A stretch of 64,000 bases of DNA from Erythrobacter sp. NAP1 (GTDB lineage: Bacteria > Pseudomonadota > Alphaproteobacteria > Sphingomonadales > Sphingomonadaceae): assembly GCF_000152865.1 (NCBI RefSeq), contig NZ_CH672390.1, positions 1,488,001 through 1,552,000 of the forward strand, read 5' to 3'. The notes under the pieces are model-generated. The model worked only from the letters and a program-made list of their open reading frames with translations. It was not told the origin of the DNA and ran no database searches. Below, one piece after another: positions 30,129 to 39,086 of the stretch. How positions within the stretch are numbered: position 1 is the stretch's first letter; each line of letters begins with the position of its first letter. The position numbers were made by a program, and so were the translations under genes.

Positions 30129-31538
30129 TCAGGTAAATGACGACTTATCTGAATGGATGCACTGCTCAGCCAAGGCCGCCAGAACGTCGCGGGTGAAGCC
30201 CGCAATGTCGAAGCGCGTGCCCACCATATCCTCACCGCGCCGCACGATCACGACATCGCGGCTGGGGACGACAACGACGTACTGACCGCGATTGCCGCGC
30301 GCGGCAAAGGCGTCGTCGGGGATGCCTTCGAACGCGTTGCCTTCGGGTCGGCGAAAGGTCCACCAGCCTGCGCCGTAGCCCCATTGGGTGCCCTCGGGCT
30401 GTGGGCCGTAAGGGCTGGAGACGTAATCAGCCCACCCCTCTGGCAAGATGCGCTGGCCATCCCAAACGCCATCATTGAGATAAAGCTGGCCCAGCTTCGC
30501 CAGATCGCGCGCGGTCGACCAGACCTGCGAGGACAAGACATAATTCCCCTGCCAGTCGGTCTCTGCGATCGTGTGGTTCATGCCCAGTTTGTCAAACAGT
30601 TCGGTGGGCGGATGCTCCTCGAACGTCGCCTCGATCGCCTGCACGGCTGCGAGCGTATCGTTGTTGGCATAGCGATAGACGGTCCCAGGCGCATTCAGAA
30701 GCGGCCAGTTCTGTGCGCGCTCATCGACCGTCGTGCCGCCCCAGTAGAGCGGATCGGTGCGGTTGCCCGGCGTGTCCGAATAGCGCCCGCTGGCCATGCG
30801 AAGGGCCATGTCGATGCTGATCGTACGGCGTGGATCGTTCACGTTCTCGCCAAGCCCGGCGCTGTCGGTTACCTCGACGAGGCCATGTTGGACTGTCGCG
30901 CCAACCAGAGTCGCCGCAATGCTTTTCGCGACCGACCAAGTTCGTTGCGGCGTCCGGGGCCCATGATCGGGACCATAAGCCTCGCTGACGAGTTTGCCGT
31001 CTTGGAGGATGACCACGCCCGTGGTCCGCGCTCCCGCTCCATACGCATCGGTGAAGCCGGTGCGGGCAAGCCCTTCGTCCGGATTTAGCGCGAGGTCAAA
31101 GCTGTCCATACGGGGGGCTGCGCGGGTCAAAATCTCCGCATCGGGTTCGTTCTGCGGGATCATCGCCATCGGCTGCACCGAACAGCCGCGATCTGGCTTA
31201 TGAACGGCGATGCGGGCGGCGGCGTCGTCTGTCCATTCGACCAGCACGTAGTCAATCACCCCATCACCTCCGCGCTCGAAAAAAGCGGGCATGTCCCGAA
31301 TGATCGGATCGAGCGTGGGGTAGATACCGGTGAGCTCGTATTCGGTGACGCTCTGTTCGCTGCGCTGCGCTCCGAAAAGTTCCGCATTGGCGATCGCGCT
31401 GCACAGGAATAACGCCTTGTATCCCGCAGCCAGCGCGCGGTCGTATCGCGCGTCTAGCCGCTCCTGTGCGGACTGCGCGATGGCTGGCGAGGAAAGGGCG
31501 ACGATCGCGCCGGCGGCGACAAGGGCGAGTTTTCTCAT
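30129..31538 (-). CDS. exported serine hydrolase, beta-lactamase family
   Basis: A 469-residue protein with a signal peptide (LVAAGAIVALSSPAIAQ). The catalytic Ser202-Val-Ala-Lys205 lies in TWSVAKSIAAT and the second-motif Tyr290-Ala-Asn292 in VYRYANND. The first 150 residues form an extra N-terminal part with two Cys residues (LFLCSAI; DRGCSV). Proteins of this layout are annotated as class C-type serine hydrolases of unknown substrate. It is unrelated by close sequence to the serine hydrolase at 24251. The gene is followed after about 100 bases by the smaller exported paralogue. Confidence 0.83.
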   Translation of the reverse strand: MRKLALVAAGAIVALSSPAIAQSAQERLDARYDRALAAGYKALFLCSAIANAELFGAQRSEQSVTEYELTGIYPTLDPIIRDMPAFFERGGDGVIDYVLVEWTDDAAARIAVHKPDRGCSVQPMAMIPQNEPDAEILTRAAPRMDSFDLALNPDEGLARTGFTDAYGAGARTTGVVILQDGKLVSEAYGPDHGPRTPQRTWSVAKSIAATLVGATVQHGLVEVTDSAGLGENVNDPRRTISIDMALRMASGRYSDTPGNRTDPLYWGGTTVDERAQNWPLLNAPGTVYRYANNDTLAAVQAIEATFEEHPPTELFDKLGMNHTIAETDWQGNYVLSSQVWSTARDLAKLGQLYLNDGVWDGQRILPEGWADYVSSPYGPQPEGTQWGYGAGWWTFRRPEGNAFEGIPDDAFAARGNRGQYVVVVPSRDVVIVRRGEDMVGTRFDIAGFTRDVLAALAEQCIHSDKSSFT

Positions 31539-31575
31539 GGCCGCGGAGCCTAGCCATGCGCGCCCAAAAGAAAAA

Positions 31576-31611
31576 GGCCGGCGGATCGCTCCGCCGGCCC
31601 TTCTCTTGTCT
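31576..31611 (-). terminator. intrinsic terminator after rplQ
   Basis: GGCCGGCGGA and TCCGCCGGCC form a perfect 10-bp stem with a TCGC loop. On the minus strand it is followed by TTTTTCTTTT, so it ends the alpha operon. It lies between the rplQ stop and the start of the serine hydrolase gene that continues in the same direction. Confidence 0.85.
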
Positions 31612-31624
31612 CTTGTGCGAGGAC

Positions 31625-32047
31625 TTACGCGTCGGCGTATTCGTCCTGCTCGCTCATGTCCGGACCAGAGTCCTGACCGCGTGCATCTTCGTCGCGCTCG
31701 ACGAATTCGATGATCGCCATCGCGGCGCTGTCGCTGTCGCGGTAGCCGGCCTTGATGATGCGGGTATAGCCGCCATCACGGTCCGAATAACGCTCGGCCA
31801 GGGTGTCGAACAGCTTCTTGAGCTGCGTTTCGTCCTGAAGGCGGGTCATGGCGAGACGACGGTTCGAAAGACCGCCGCGCTTTGCCAGCGTGACCAGCTT
31901 TTCGACGTAAGGACGCAGTTCCTTCGCCTTGGGCAGCGTGGTGACGATCTGTTCGTGCTTGATCAGGGCCGCAGCCATGTTGCGGAACAGAGCCGTACGG
32001 TGGCCCGACTTGCGCGAAAGCTTACGCTGAGAAATTCCGTGACGCAT
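31625..32047 (-). CDS. rplQ: ribosomal protein L17
   Basis: A 140-residue L17 of the large subunit, last gene of the alpha operon. It begins [20 protein letters not shown], the standard start, with [16 protein letters not shown] in the middle. The acidic C-terminal tail of about 20 residues extends beyond the E. coli length, as is common in this group. It lies 80 bases downstream of rpoA and is followed by a strong intrinsic terminator. Confidence 0.97.
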   Translation of the reverse strand: MRHGISQRKLSRKSGHRTALFRNMAAALIKHEQIVTTLPKAKELRPYVEKLVTLAKRGGLSNRRLAMTRLQDETQLKKLFDTLAERYSDRDGGYTRIIKAGYRDSDSAAMAIIEFVERDEDARGQDSGPDMSEQDEYADA

Positions 32048-32127
32048 TTGTATTTCCTTCGTTTGAAAAGGGCCCGTGTGAGGTAGCCCAGTGCTGGCGG
32101 CGCTTAAGGTGCGCCGCCGGAACCTGG

Positions 32128-33183
32128 TTAGCCGAGCAGCTCTTGTTCGAGCTTCTTGGCCATTTCTTCGATGTTCTCAGGCGGCCATCCGGGGATGTCC
32201 ATGCCAAGGCGCAGGCCCATGCTGGAGAGAACTTCCTTGATCTCGTTGAGCGACTTGCGGCCGAAGTTCGGCGTGCGCAGCATCTCGGCTTCGGTCTTCT
32301 GAACGAGGTCGCCGATATAGATGATGTTGTCGTTCTTGAGGCAGTTCGCCGAACGCACCGACAACTCGAGCTCGTCGACCTTCTTGAGAAGGTAACGGTT
32401 GAGCTGGTTGGCGTCGTCTTCCTGCGGCGTAGCAGCCTGACCGATCATGGCCGACTGCGGCTGCGGGATGCCATCCTCGAAGTGGACGAACAGCGTCAGC
32501 TGGTCCTGAAGGATGCGCGCAGCGTAAGCCACGGCGTCTTCCGGAGTGACGGTGCCATCGGTTTCGATGGTCAGCGAGAGCTTGTCGTAGTCGAGTTCCT
32601 GGCCGACACGGGCGTTCTCGACCTTGTAGCTCACCTGACGGACAGGCGAATAAAGCGAGTCGACCGGGATCAGACCGATCGGCGCGTCGGCCGGGCGGTT
32701 CTGAACGGCAGGCGAGTAGCCCTTACCCACGTCAGCGGTCAGCTCCATGTTGAGCGTCGCGCCTTCGTCGAGGTGGCAAAGGACGAGGTCCTTGTTCATG
32801 ACTTCGATGTCGCCGGTGACAGCAATGTCGCCAGCGGTGACTTCAGCCGGACCGGTCATCGAAAGCTGCAGGCGCTTGGGGCCTTCGCCTTCCATCTTGA
32901 GCGCGATCTGCTTCACGTTGAGAACGATGTCGGTCACGTCTTCGCGAACGCCGGCAAGCGACGAGAATTCGTGAAGGACGTTTTCAATCTTGATCGAGGT
33001 GATCGCTGCGCCCTGAAGCGAGCTCAGCAGCACCCGGCGCAGCGCATTGCCGAGCGTCAGGCCGAAACCGCGTTCAAGCGGTTCTGCGACGAAGGTGGTC
33101 TTGCGCTGTTTGTCGCCGCCTTCCTTGATTTCGAGAGCGTTGGGTTTCTTTAGTTCCTGCCAGTTCTTCATGTTGACGGACAT
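32128..33183 (-). CDS. rpoA: RNA polymerase alpha subunit
   Basis: A 351-residue alpha subunit. The N-terminal dimerisation domain contains [22 protein letters not shown] and the GEEF-type assembly region. The C-terminal DNA/activator-binding domain includes [22 protein letters not shown], followed by [19 protein letters not shown]. The length is slightly longer than E. coli (329). The gap to rpsK upstream holds a 14-base palindrome (CGCTTACGTAAGCG, 33199-33212) just before the ribosome-binding site, and a GGCGG/CCGCC hairpin next to the rpsK stop. Confidence 0.98.
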   Translation of the reverse strand: MSVNMKNWQELKKPNALEIKEGGDKQRKTTFVAEPLERGFGLTLGNALRRVLLSSLQGAAITSIKIENVLHEFSSLAGVREDVTDIVLNVKQIALKMEGEGPKRLQLSMTGPAEVTAGDIAVTGDIEVMNKDLVLCHLDEGATLNMELTADVGKGYSPAVQNRPADAPIGLIPVDSLYSPVRQVSYKVENARVGQELDYDKLSLTIETDGTVTPEDAVAYAARILQDQLTLFVHFEDGIPQPQSAMIGQAATPQEDDANQLNRYLLKKVDELELSVRSANCLKNDNIIYIGDLVQKTEAEMLRTPNFGRKSLNEIKEVLSSMGLRLGMDIPGWPPENIEEMAKKLEQELLG

Positions 33184-33310
33184 GGATTTCCCCTAATTCG
33201 CTTACGTAAGCGGGTTCTGGAATTGTGAGGCGGGTCTGAAACGCTCGTCAGCGAACCAGACCCGGTTGGTTGGCGGCAGTCCCGAAAGACCGCCACCACC
33301 CAAATTCGGA

Positions 33311-33700
33311 TCAAACGCGGCGGCGCTTGGAAGGACGCACACCGTTGTGCGGGATCGGGGTCACGTCACGGATCGAGGTGATGTTGAAGCCCACTGCGGC
33401 GAGACCGCGAAGTGCGCTTTCACGGCCCGAGCCCGGACCCTTCACTTCAACCTCGAGGGTGCGAACACCGTGTTCAGCAGCCTTCTTGCCCGCGTCATCG
33501 GCAGCAACCTGTGCTGCATACGGGGTCGACTTACGGCTACCCTTGAAGCCCATCATGCCGGCGCTGGACCAGCTGATCGCATTGCCCTGCGCATCGGTGA
33601 TGGTGATCATGGTGTTGTTGAAGCTGGCGTTGATGTGCGCAACGCCGCTCGTGATGTTCTTTCTGTCGCGGCGCCTTACTTTGCCGGGTTCGCGTGCCAT
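33311..33700 (-). CDS. rpsK: ribosomal protein S11
   Basis: A 129-residue S11 of the small-subunit platform. The internal [20 protein letters not shown] and the C-terminal [19 protein letters not shown] are the standard family segments, and the length equals that of E. coli. It lies 58 bases after rpsM in the alpha operon. Confidence 0.98.
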   Translation of the reverse strand: MAREPGKVRRRDRKNITSGVAHINASFNNTMITITDAQGNAISWSSAGMMGFKGSRKSTPYAAQVAADDAGKKAAEHGVRTLEVEVKGPGSGRESALRGLAAVGFNITSIRDVTPIPHNGVRPSKRRRV

Positions 33701-33758
33701 TGTTCGGTTATCCTTATTCTACGGGAGAAGGAAAAAGCGTGCTGGAAGGACCAGCAGC

Positions 33759-34127
33759 TTACTTCTTCTTGCCGGCGATCGGCTTGGCCTTGCCCTTGCG
33801 GGTGCGGGCGTTGGTGTGCGTACGCTGACCGCGAACGGGCAGCTGGTTACGATGGCGCAGGCCGCGATACGAACGCAGGTCCATGAGACGCTTGATGTTC
33901 ATCGCGGTGTTGCGGCGAAGGTCACCTTCAACGGTGTAGGCTTCGTCGATCGTTTCGCGAATGCGCAGCACTTCCTCATCGGTGAGGTCCTGCACACGGG
34001 CGGTGTGCGGAATGCCAAGCTTGTCTGCGATCTGGACTGCCGTCGTGCGGCCAATTCCGTGAATGTAGGTCAGCGCAATGATTACGCGCTTATTTGTGGG
34101 GATGTTTACCCCGGCAATACGAGCCAC
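33759..34127 (-). CDS. rpsM: ribosomal protein S13
   Basis: A 122-residue S13 that contacts the large subunit from the small-subunit head. It begins [20 protein letters not shown] and ends with the basic [20 protein letters not shown] tail. The start codon is GTG, preceded by GGAG. It is the first gene of the alpha block and is separated from adk by an insertion of about 2 kb, so it needs a promoter of its own; a weak candidate (TTGAGA-N17-TAACCG) lies in the upstream gap. Confidence 0.97.
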   Translation of the reverse strand: MARIAGVNIPTNKRVIIALTYIHGIGRTTAVQIADKLGIPHTARVQDLTDEEVLRIRETIDEAYTVEGDLRRNTAMNIKRLMDLRSYRGLRHRNQLPVRGQRTHTNARTRKGKAKPIAGKKK

Positions 34128-34190
34128 TTAATTCTCCATGCTCCACAGGGGTTTGCGGTTATGGGCCGCTGCCCCCTATCTCAACGCTCA

Positions 34191-34291
34191 ATTCATTCGA
34201 TGGTGTCGAGCCATGCCCAAACGGCAAAAGTCCGGTTGGTGCACCAAAGCCATGGTGCCCGCCGGACTGGACTCGAACCTGTCGAATGAAG
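34191..34291. repeat. large imperfect dyad with a tRNA T-arm/CCA-like segment
   Basis: ATTCATTCGA...TCGAG on the left matches the reverse complement of CTCGA...TCGAATGAA on the right in 15 of 19 positions. Inside it, AGTCCGG (34229) pairs with CCGGACT (34262). Read on the minus strand the right arm contains GGTTCGAGTCC followed by GGCGGGCACCA, the form of a tRNA T-arm and 3' end, but no matching 5' acceptor or anticodon arm is present. It may be a structured RNA or the remnant of a tRNA-linked integration site. The rest of the 374-base gap upstream of rpsM holds no gene I can support. Confidence 0.45.
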
Positions 34292-34465
34292 GGCGCGCTT
34301 ACGGTGATTCGAGGGATACGTCAACCGGGCAAACGCGCAGGCGTCAATCGAGCGGCCCATATGGGTCGCCGAGACGTTGTTTCAAGCCCCTGATACTACC
34401 AAACGCGGCGCGACGCAAAACCCGACTTGTGGAAGGCAGATTTCGATGCGGCCGCTCGTCTGATC

Positions 34466-34499
34466 TTGACATGATCGAATCATTTCAATAGTTGTTGAA
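34466..34499 (+). promoter_or_regulatory. arsR promoter with overlapping ArsR-type operator
   Basis: TTGACA (34466-34471) is followed after 17 bases by TAGTTG as a weak -10. The inverted repeat TTCAA-N6-TTGAA (34484-34499) covers the -10 and matches the general ArsR operator form. The predicted transcription start falls at the base before the arsR ATG, so the mRNA would be leaderless. This fits the lack of a ribosome-binding site. Confidence 0.6.
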
Positions 34500-34501
34500 T
34501 T

Positions 34502-34840
34502 ATGGAAATGACAACCGCCCTCGCCTGCTTTGCCGCGCTTTCACAGGAAACACGGCTCGAAACGCTCAAGCTACTGGTGCGGGCCGGTGATGACGGTTTG
34601 CCCGCAGGGGAAATCGCGCGCCAGCTCGATATCGGAAGCACGCTGCTATCGGCGCACCTTTCAAAGCTCAGCAATGCCGGGCTTGTGACCTCGCGCCGCG
34701 ACGGGCGATCGATCATCTACCGCGCCGATTACGGCACCCTGCGTGAACTTCTCCAATTTCTGATGGCCGATTGCTGCAGCGGCAGCCCCGCGATTGTCGG
34801 CGATCTCGATCTCACCGCGCTTACTCAAGGAGCATCTTAA
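34502..34840 (+). CDS. arsR: ArsR-family metalloregulator
   Basis: A 112-residue winged-helix repressor. The recognition helix region is IGSTLLSAHLSKLSNAGLV (44-62), followed by the wing SRRDGRSIIYRA. Cys91-Cys92 in MADCCSGSP form a plausible arsenite- or antimonite-binding thiol pair near the C terminus; Cys9 could add a third ligand. Its stop overlaps the next start (TAATG), so it is coupled to an ArsI/CadI-type gene. This supports control by trivalent organo-arsenic or arsenite. An ArsR-type operator overlaps its own promoter, implying autorepression. Confidence 0.85.
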   Translation: MEMTTALACFAALSQETRLETLKLLVRAGDDGLPAGEIARQLDIGSTLLSAHLSKLSNAGLVTSRRDGRSIIYRADYGTLRELLQFLMADCCSGSPAIVGDLDLTALTQGAS

Positions 34841-35280
34841 TGAAACGACTGCACGTCCATGTGAGCGTCGCCGCGCTCGAACCCGCCATCGCGTTCTATT
34901 CTGCGCTCTTCGATCAGGAACCGAGCGTCACCAAGGGCGATTACGCCAAATGGGAGGTCGAGGATCCGCGCGTCAACTTCGCAATCAGCACCCGCGAGGG
35001 CGCGTCAGTCGGGGTCAACCATCTCGGCATTCAGGCTGGCGATGCTGGCGAGCTGGCCGAACTCGAAGCGCGGCTGGCCAAGGCCGATATCGCGTCCAAG
35101 CCAGAAGAAGGCGCGCATTGCTGCTATGCACGCAGCGACAAGCACTGGGCCGCCGACCCGAGCTCTGTCGTCTGGGAAATGTTCCGCACGATGGATGCAG
35201 CCGCCACCTATGGCGAAGACAATGCGCCTATCGCTGCGGTCACCGAAGAAGCGGCCAGGGAAAGCAGCCGCTGCTGCTGA
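34840..35280 (+). CDS. arsI: ArsI/CadI-family VOC dioxygenase (C-As lyase)
   Basis: A 146-residue vicinal-oxygen-chelate protein. It begins MKRLHVHVSVAALEPAIAFY and has the family block YAKWEVEDPRVNFAISTR. Candidate metal ligands are His5/His7, His61 and Glu113. The Cys94-Cys95 pair in GAHCCYARSDK is the arsenic-binding thiol pair of ArsI, which splits the C-As bond of trivalent organo-arsenicals. A further CC pair ends the protein. CadI-type proteins share the same sequence, so the exact substrate is uncertain. An AAGGAG ribosome-binding site lies inside the end of arsR. Confidence 0.83.
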   Translation: MKRLHVHVSVAALEPAIAFYSALFDQEPSVTKGDYAKWEVEDPRVNFAISTREGASVGVNHLGIQAGDAGELAELEARLAKADIASKPEEGAHCCYARSDKHWAADPSSVVWEMFRTMDAAATYGEDNAPIAAVTEEAARESSRCC

Positions 35281-35283
35281 CAA

Positions 35284-36021
35284 TCAGCCCGGACCGCCGA
35301 GGTCGCCGAAAGCCTCGTCGACCGCGCTGGGGCCTTCGGGCTCGTCTTCTTCGATCACGGCTTCCGGGTCGATCATCGCCGCGCCATCTTCATCTGCGGG
35401 AGCTTCCGCCTTCGGCTCGCCCTCTTCCTCAGGCTCGGGCAATTCGCCCCCTTGAGTCGGAGCAGTAACCGTGCCGAGCATGTCGGCGAGCCGCGTCAGT
35501 TGCAGCGTCATCACCCCGTCGACCGCAGGCGCGATCACTTCGATCGGATAGCGCATCTTGCCGCCTACATTGTATTCCCAGACGATCCGCGTCCCTTCAT
35601 CCACTTCGCTGATTGCGACGGTGAGGATGCCGGTCACCGGTTCGCTTTGCAGCGGGCCGAGCGCGCCTTCCATGCGAAGCGCGACTTCGGGGTAAGCCTG
35701 GATCACGCGCATATGCTCGACGCTTCCCTCAAGCGTGATGCGTTCGGCGTCTTCGACTTCGGGGATCTTCTCGCAAAAGCACCCGCCTGCCTGCGGCATA
35801 AGCGTCAGGTTCGCAGCATCGGCGGACCAGGTATGCTCGCCCGACCACCAGCGCGCCGGGCTGATGAGCGCGAGCCATGTCGCCTTGGGATCGGCTTCCA
35901 CCACCGCCTGGTTGCGGGTGACGAAGTGATCTTCCTTAGACTCGACCACTTCGGCCATGGCAGGGGCCGCGAGCCCCATGGCAAGCGCCAGTCCGCTTAC
36001 GGTTTTCAGAACAATGCGCAC
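35284..36021 (-). CDS. exported SRPBCC-fold protein
   Basis: A 245-residue protein with a signal peptide (VLKTVSGLALAMGLAAPAMAE). A START/Bet v1-like SRPBCC domain follows (residues 30-180), visible in NQAVVEADPKATWLALISPARWWSGEHTW and RIVWEYNVGGKM. The C-terminal 60 residues are acidic and Pro/Glu-rich. SRPBCC domains bind hydrophobic ligands, but the ligand here is unknown. It lies on the ribosomal-operon strand directly after adk and converges on arsI with a three-base gap. Confidence 0.75.
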   Translation of the reverse strand: MRIVLKTVSGLALAMGLAAPAMAEVVESKEDHFVTRNQAVVEADPKATWLALISPARWWSGEHTWSADAANLTLMPQAGGCFCEKIPEVEDAERITLEGSVEHMRVIQAYPEVALRMEGALGPLQSEPVTGILTVAISEVDEGTRIVWEYNVGGKMRYPIEVIAPAVDGVMTLQLTRLADMLGTVTAPTQGGELPEPEEEGEPKAEAPADEDGAAMIDPEAVIEEDEPEGPSAVDEAFGDLGGPG

Positions 36022-36089
36022 GAAAAATCCTCCCTCAGTCGAAGCGAGGTTAGAGCGAGCTCCGGCCGGTGGAAAGTGCGAAGGTCGGC

Positions 36090-36734
36090 TCAGGCAAGAA
36101 TTGCGTCGATGGCGCTAGCCACTTCAGCGATTTCCGCCATGCCGTCGACGCGCGAGACGATGCCGCGCTCTTCATAGCCCGGAAGGATCGGCGCGGTCTT
36201 GGCGCGGTATTCCTCCATGCGGGTGCGCACGGTTTCCTCGTTGTCGTCAGGGCGGCGCTTGAACTCGGTCGAGTGGCACACGTCGCACACGCCCTCTTTC
36301 GCGGGCGGGTTCGCGGTATCGTGATAAAGCGCGCCGCAATTTGCGCAGGAAAAGCGCCCCGTGATGCGTTCAACCAGAGCATCGACATTCACTTCAAGCT
36401 CGATCACGCGATCGAGACTGCGGCCATTTTTCGCAAGGATACGGTCAAGGTCGCCTGCTTGCGCTGCGGTGCGCGGATAGCCGTCGAAGATCGCGCCCTG
36501 GTCAGCGGGCATGGCGGCAAGGTTCTCGTCGATCAGGTTCGAGACGATCTCGTCCGAAACCAGCTCGCCGCGATCCATGACCGCTTTTGCCTGAAGCCCG
36601 ACCGGAGTGCCTGCCTTGACCGCAGCGCGGAGCATGTCGCCGGTTGAAAGCTGCTTCATGCCGTGGCGCTCTACCAAGCCAGCGCTTTGCGTGCCCTTGC
36701 CCGCGCCCGGAGGGCCAAGAAGAATGATGTTCAC
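36090..36734 (-). CDS. adk: adenylate kinase
   Basis: A 214-residue adenylate kinase, catalysing ATP + AMP to 2 ADP. The P-loop GPPGAGKGT is at 7-15 and the NMP-binding FDGYPRTAAQ at 83-92. The LID domain is of the zinc type: Cys130-x2-Cys133 and Cys150-x2-Cys153 would hold a zinc ion. It sits directly after secY, the usual spc-operon order, but the usual next gene rpsM is displaced by an insertion. Confidence 0.97.
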   Translation of the reverse strand: MNIILLGPPGAGKGTQSAGLVERHGMKQLSTGDMLRAAVKAGTPVGLQAKAVMDRGELVSDEIVSNLIDENLAAMPADQGAIFDGYPRTAAQAGDLDRILAKNGRSLDRVIELEVNVDALVERITGRFSCANCGALYHDTANPPAKEGVCDVCHSTEFKRRPDDNEETVRTRMEEYRAKTAPILPGYEERGIVSRVDGMAEIAEVASAIDAILA

Positions 36735-36809
36735 GAGCGCAAATCCCCTTTTGTCGCGCCGGGCACTACGCCCGTGCGCATTTGTGTCGCGTGATCATGC
36801 CACCATGCG

Positions 36810-38174
36810 TCAGCGCATGCGGCCTTTCAACTTAGCTTTTTTGATGAGATCGCCATACTGGTGAGCCAGCAGATGCGACTGGACCTGGCTGATCGTGTCG
36901 ACGGTCACGTTGACGACAATCAGGAGGCTGGTGCCGCCAAGGAACAGCGGGATGCCGGTCTGGGCGATCATGTATTCGGGGATCACGCAGACGAGCGTCA
37001 GGTAGATCGCGCCGACCACGGTGATGCGGGTGAGCACATACTCAAGATAGTCGGCGGTGCGCTTGCCCGGACGGATGCCCGGAATGAAGCCACCATTGCG
37101 CTTGAGGTTGTCCGCCGTCTCTTCCGGGTCAAACACGACCGCGGTGTAGAAGAAGCAGAAGAAGATGATGCCAATGGCGTAGAGCGCCATGTAGATCGGC
37201 TGACCATGCGCAAGATACTGGTTCAGCCACACGATGGTCGAACCAAAGCCGCTGGTCGTGTCGACCGAGTTGCCAGCGAACGAGCTGATCGTCAGCGGCA
37301 GCAGCAGCAGCGAGCTTGCGAAGATCGGCGGGATAACGCCAGCGGTGTTGAGCTTGAGCGGAAGGTGCGAGCGATCCGCCTGCATCATGCCACGCTGCGT
37401 CGCGCGCTTGGGATACTGGATCAGCAGGCGGCGCTGGGCGCGCTCGACAAAACTGATGAGCAGGATGAGGACCACGACCATCAGCAGGAAGGCGATGATG
37501 ATCGTCGGAGCGATCGAGCCGGTGCGGCCGCCTTCGAACATGTTCATCGCGAAGGTCGGGAACTGGGCGACAATGCCCGCCATGATGATGAGCGAGACGC
37601 CGTTGCCGATACCGCGGCTGGTGATCTGCTCACCCAGCCACAGCAGGAACATGGTGCCGCCGACAAGGCTGATCACCGCGCCGATGCGGAAGCCGTAGCC
37701 GGGATTGACCACTGCCTCGATGCCCTGCGCGCTGGCATAGCTTTCGAGGCCGGTTGCAAGGAAATAGCCCTGAATCGCGCACAGGAAGACCGTGCCGTAG
37801 CGGGTATACTGGTTGAGCTTCTGACGGCCCGACGCGCCCTCTTTCTTGAGAGCGGCCAGCGTCGGGTGAAGCGCCGATGCCATCTGCACCACAATCGACG
37901 CGGTAATGTAGGGCATCACGCCAAGAGCGACGAGGCTCATATTCGCAAGCGCACCGCCCGTGAACATGTTGAACATGTCGAGGATGGTGCCCTGATTCTG
38001 CTGCGCCAGCAGGTCGAGCGCCAGCGGGTTGACACCCGGAAGCGGCACGAAGCTGAGGAAGCGGAAGACGATCAGCGCGCCGATCGTGAACCAGATGCGC
38101 TGGCGAAGCTCTGTTGCCTGGGCAAAGTTGCCGAGGTTCAGGTTGCTGGCGATATTGTCGGCGCGTGAAGCCAT
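36810..38174 (-). CDS. secY: protein translocase subunit SecY
   Basis: A 454-residue inner-membrane channel protein with ten predicted helices. Recognisable segments are IWFTIGALIVFRFLSFVPLPG (first helix), LGVMPYITASIVVQM, the cytoplasmic loop VERAQRRLLIQYPKR that binds SecA/ribosome, and GFIPGIRPGKRTADYLEYVL. The C terminus is short and basic (KKAKLKGRMR). It lies between rplO and adk in the spc operon. Confidence 0.98.
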   Translation of the reverse strand: MASRADNIASNLNLGNFAQATELRQRIWFTIGALIVFRFLSFVPLPGVNPLALDLLAQQNQGTILDMFNMFTGGALANMSLVALGVMPYITASIVVQMASALHPTLAALKKEGASGRQKLNQYTRYGTVFLCAIQGYFLATGLESYASAQGIEAVVNPGYGFRIGAVISLVGGTMFLLWLGEQITSRGIGNGVSLIIMAGIVAQFPTFAMNMFEGGRTGSIAPTIIIAFLLMVVVLILLISFVERAQRRLLIQYPKRATQRGMMQADRSHLPLKLNTAGVIPPIFASSLLLLPLTISSFAGNSVDTTSGFGSTIVWLNQYLAHGQPIYMALYAIGIIFFCFFYTAVVFDPEETADNLKRNGGFIPGIRPGKRTADYLEYVLTRITVVGAIYLTLVCVIPEYMIAQTGIPLFLGGTSLLIVVNVTVDTISQVQSHLLAHQYGDLIKKAKLKGRMR

Positions 38175-38348
38175 GTTTCTATGTCGATCCTAACATTTTC
38201 CGGTCCGGACGATCCCTGCCCTGCCCCGGTCATGCGGGCCTAAATAGGAACGGCAGGGCGACTTGTCGAACCCTGCCGCCAGATTTTGGGCCACTTTTCG
38301 TCAGCCCAGAGCATCTTCGCGACACCCCGGGCTGATGAGAGATACCAA

Positions 38349-38828
38349 TTATTCGGCGTCAGCCTTGGCAGGAGCCTTGGTCTCGACGCTGCCGCCTGCC
38401 TTTTCGACCGCTGCGATCGCGCCCTTGGTCGCGCCGGTTACGACGAACTTGACCTTGGCCTTGAGCTCGCCCTTGCCGAGCAGACGGACACCGTCCTTGC
38501 CGCCACGTGCAAGGCCAGCCTCGCGCAGGGCTTCTTCGGTGATGTCCTTCTTGCCGTCGAGCTTCTTGGCGTCGATGAACTTCTGGACCATGCCGATGTT
38601 CACTTCCGCGTAGTCCTTGCCGAACGGGTTGTTGAAGCCGCGCTTCGGAAGACGCATGTGAAGCGGCATCTGGCCGCCTTCAAAGCCCTTGATCGCTACG
38701 CCCGAACGGCTCTTCTGGCCCTTCTGACCGCGTGCGGCAGTCTTGCCCTTGCCCGAGCCGATACCACGGCCCACACGCATGCGACCCTTACGGGCGCCTT
38801 CGTTGTCACGGATGTCGTTGAGTTTCAT
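38349..38828 (-). CDS. rplO: ribosomal protein L15
   Basis: A 159-residue L15. It begins [20 protein letters not shown] and has the Gly/Lys-rich [19 protein letters not shown] segment. The C-terminal part runs [20 protein letters not shown], followed by a short Ala/Lys tail. The start was set at the conserved Met; an in-frame Met 22 codons upstream lies in the gap after rpmD. Confidence 0.97.
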   Translation of the reverse strand: MKLNDIRDNEGARKGRMRVGRGIGSGKGKTAARGQKGQKSRSGVAIKGFEGGQMPLHMRLPKRGFNNPFGKDYAEVNIGMVQKFIDAKKLDGKKDITEEALREAGLARGGKDGVRLLGKGELKAKVKFVVTGATKGAIAAVEKAGGSVETKAPAKADAE

Positions 38829-38903
38829 GTGTGCACTCGCTTTCGCTTTTGTTCGCGCTGAAAGGATGAGGCCCCGCACCATGCGAGGCCCCATGAGATT
38901 GGT

Positions 38904-39080
38904 TTAGTCAACGATCTCTACAAGATGCGGGATCTTTGCGACCGCGCCGCGAACTTCAGGGGTGTCCTGACGCTCGACGACTTTGTGCATCTTGTTGAGC
39001 CCAAGACCGATAAGGATCTTGCGCTGGCTTTCGGGACGACGGATCGGCGACCCGATCTGCTTGATCTTGATGGTAGCCAT
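38904..39080 (-). CDS. rpmD: ribosomal protein L30
   Basis: A 58-residue L30 read directly from the gap between rplO and rpsE. It begins [20 protein letters not shown], the standard L30 start, and ends IPHLVEIVD. It lies six bases after the rpsE stop and in its usual spc-operon place. Confidence 0.95.
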   Translation of the reverse strand: MATIKIKQIGSPIRRPESQRKILIGLGLNKMHKVVERQDTPEVRGAVAKIPHLVEIVD

Positions 39081-39086
39081 CAGGTG

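Noticed and set aside
34191..34291. A complete tRNA gene
   Set aside because: Only a T-arm and CCA-like 3' end can be read. There is no matching acceptor 5' strand (GCCCGCC), and the bases where an anticodon loop would fall lack a purine at position 37.
34128..34500. A two-piece alphaproteobacterial tmRNA
   Set aside because: The T-arm-like segment suggested it, but no tag-coding frame ending in the usual Ala-Leu-Ala-Ala or Ala-Val-Ala-Ala and no second acceptor half were found.
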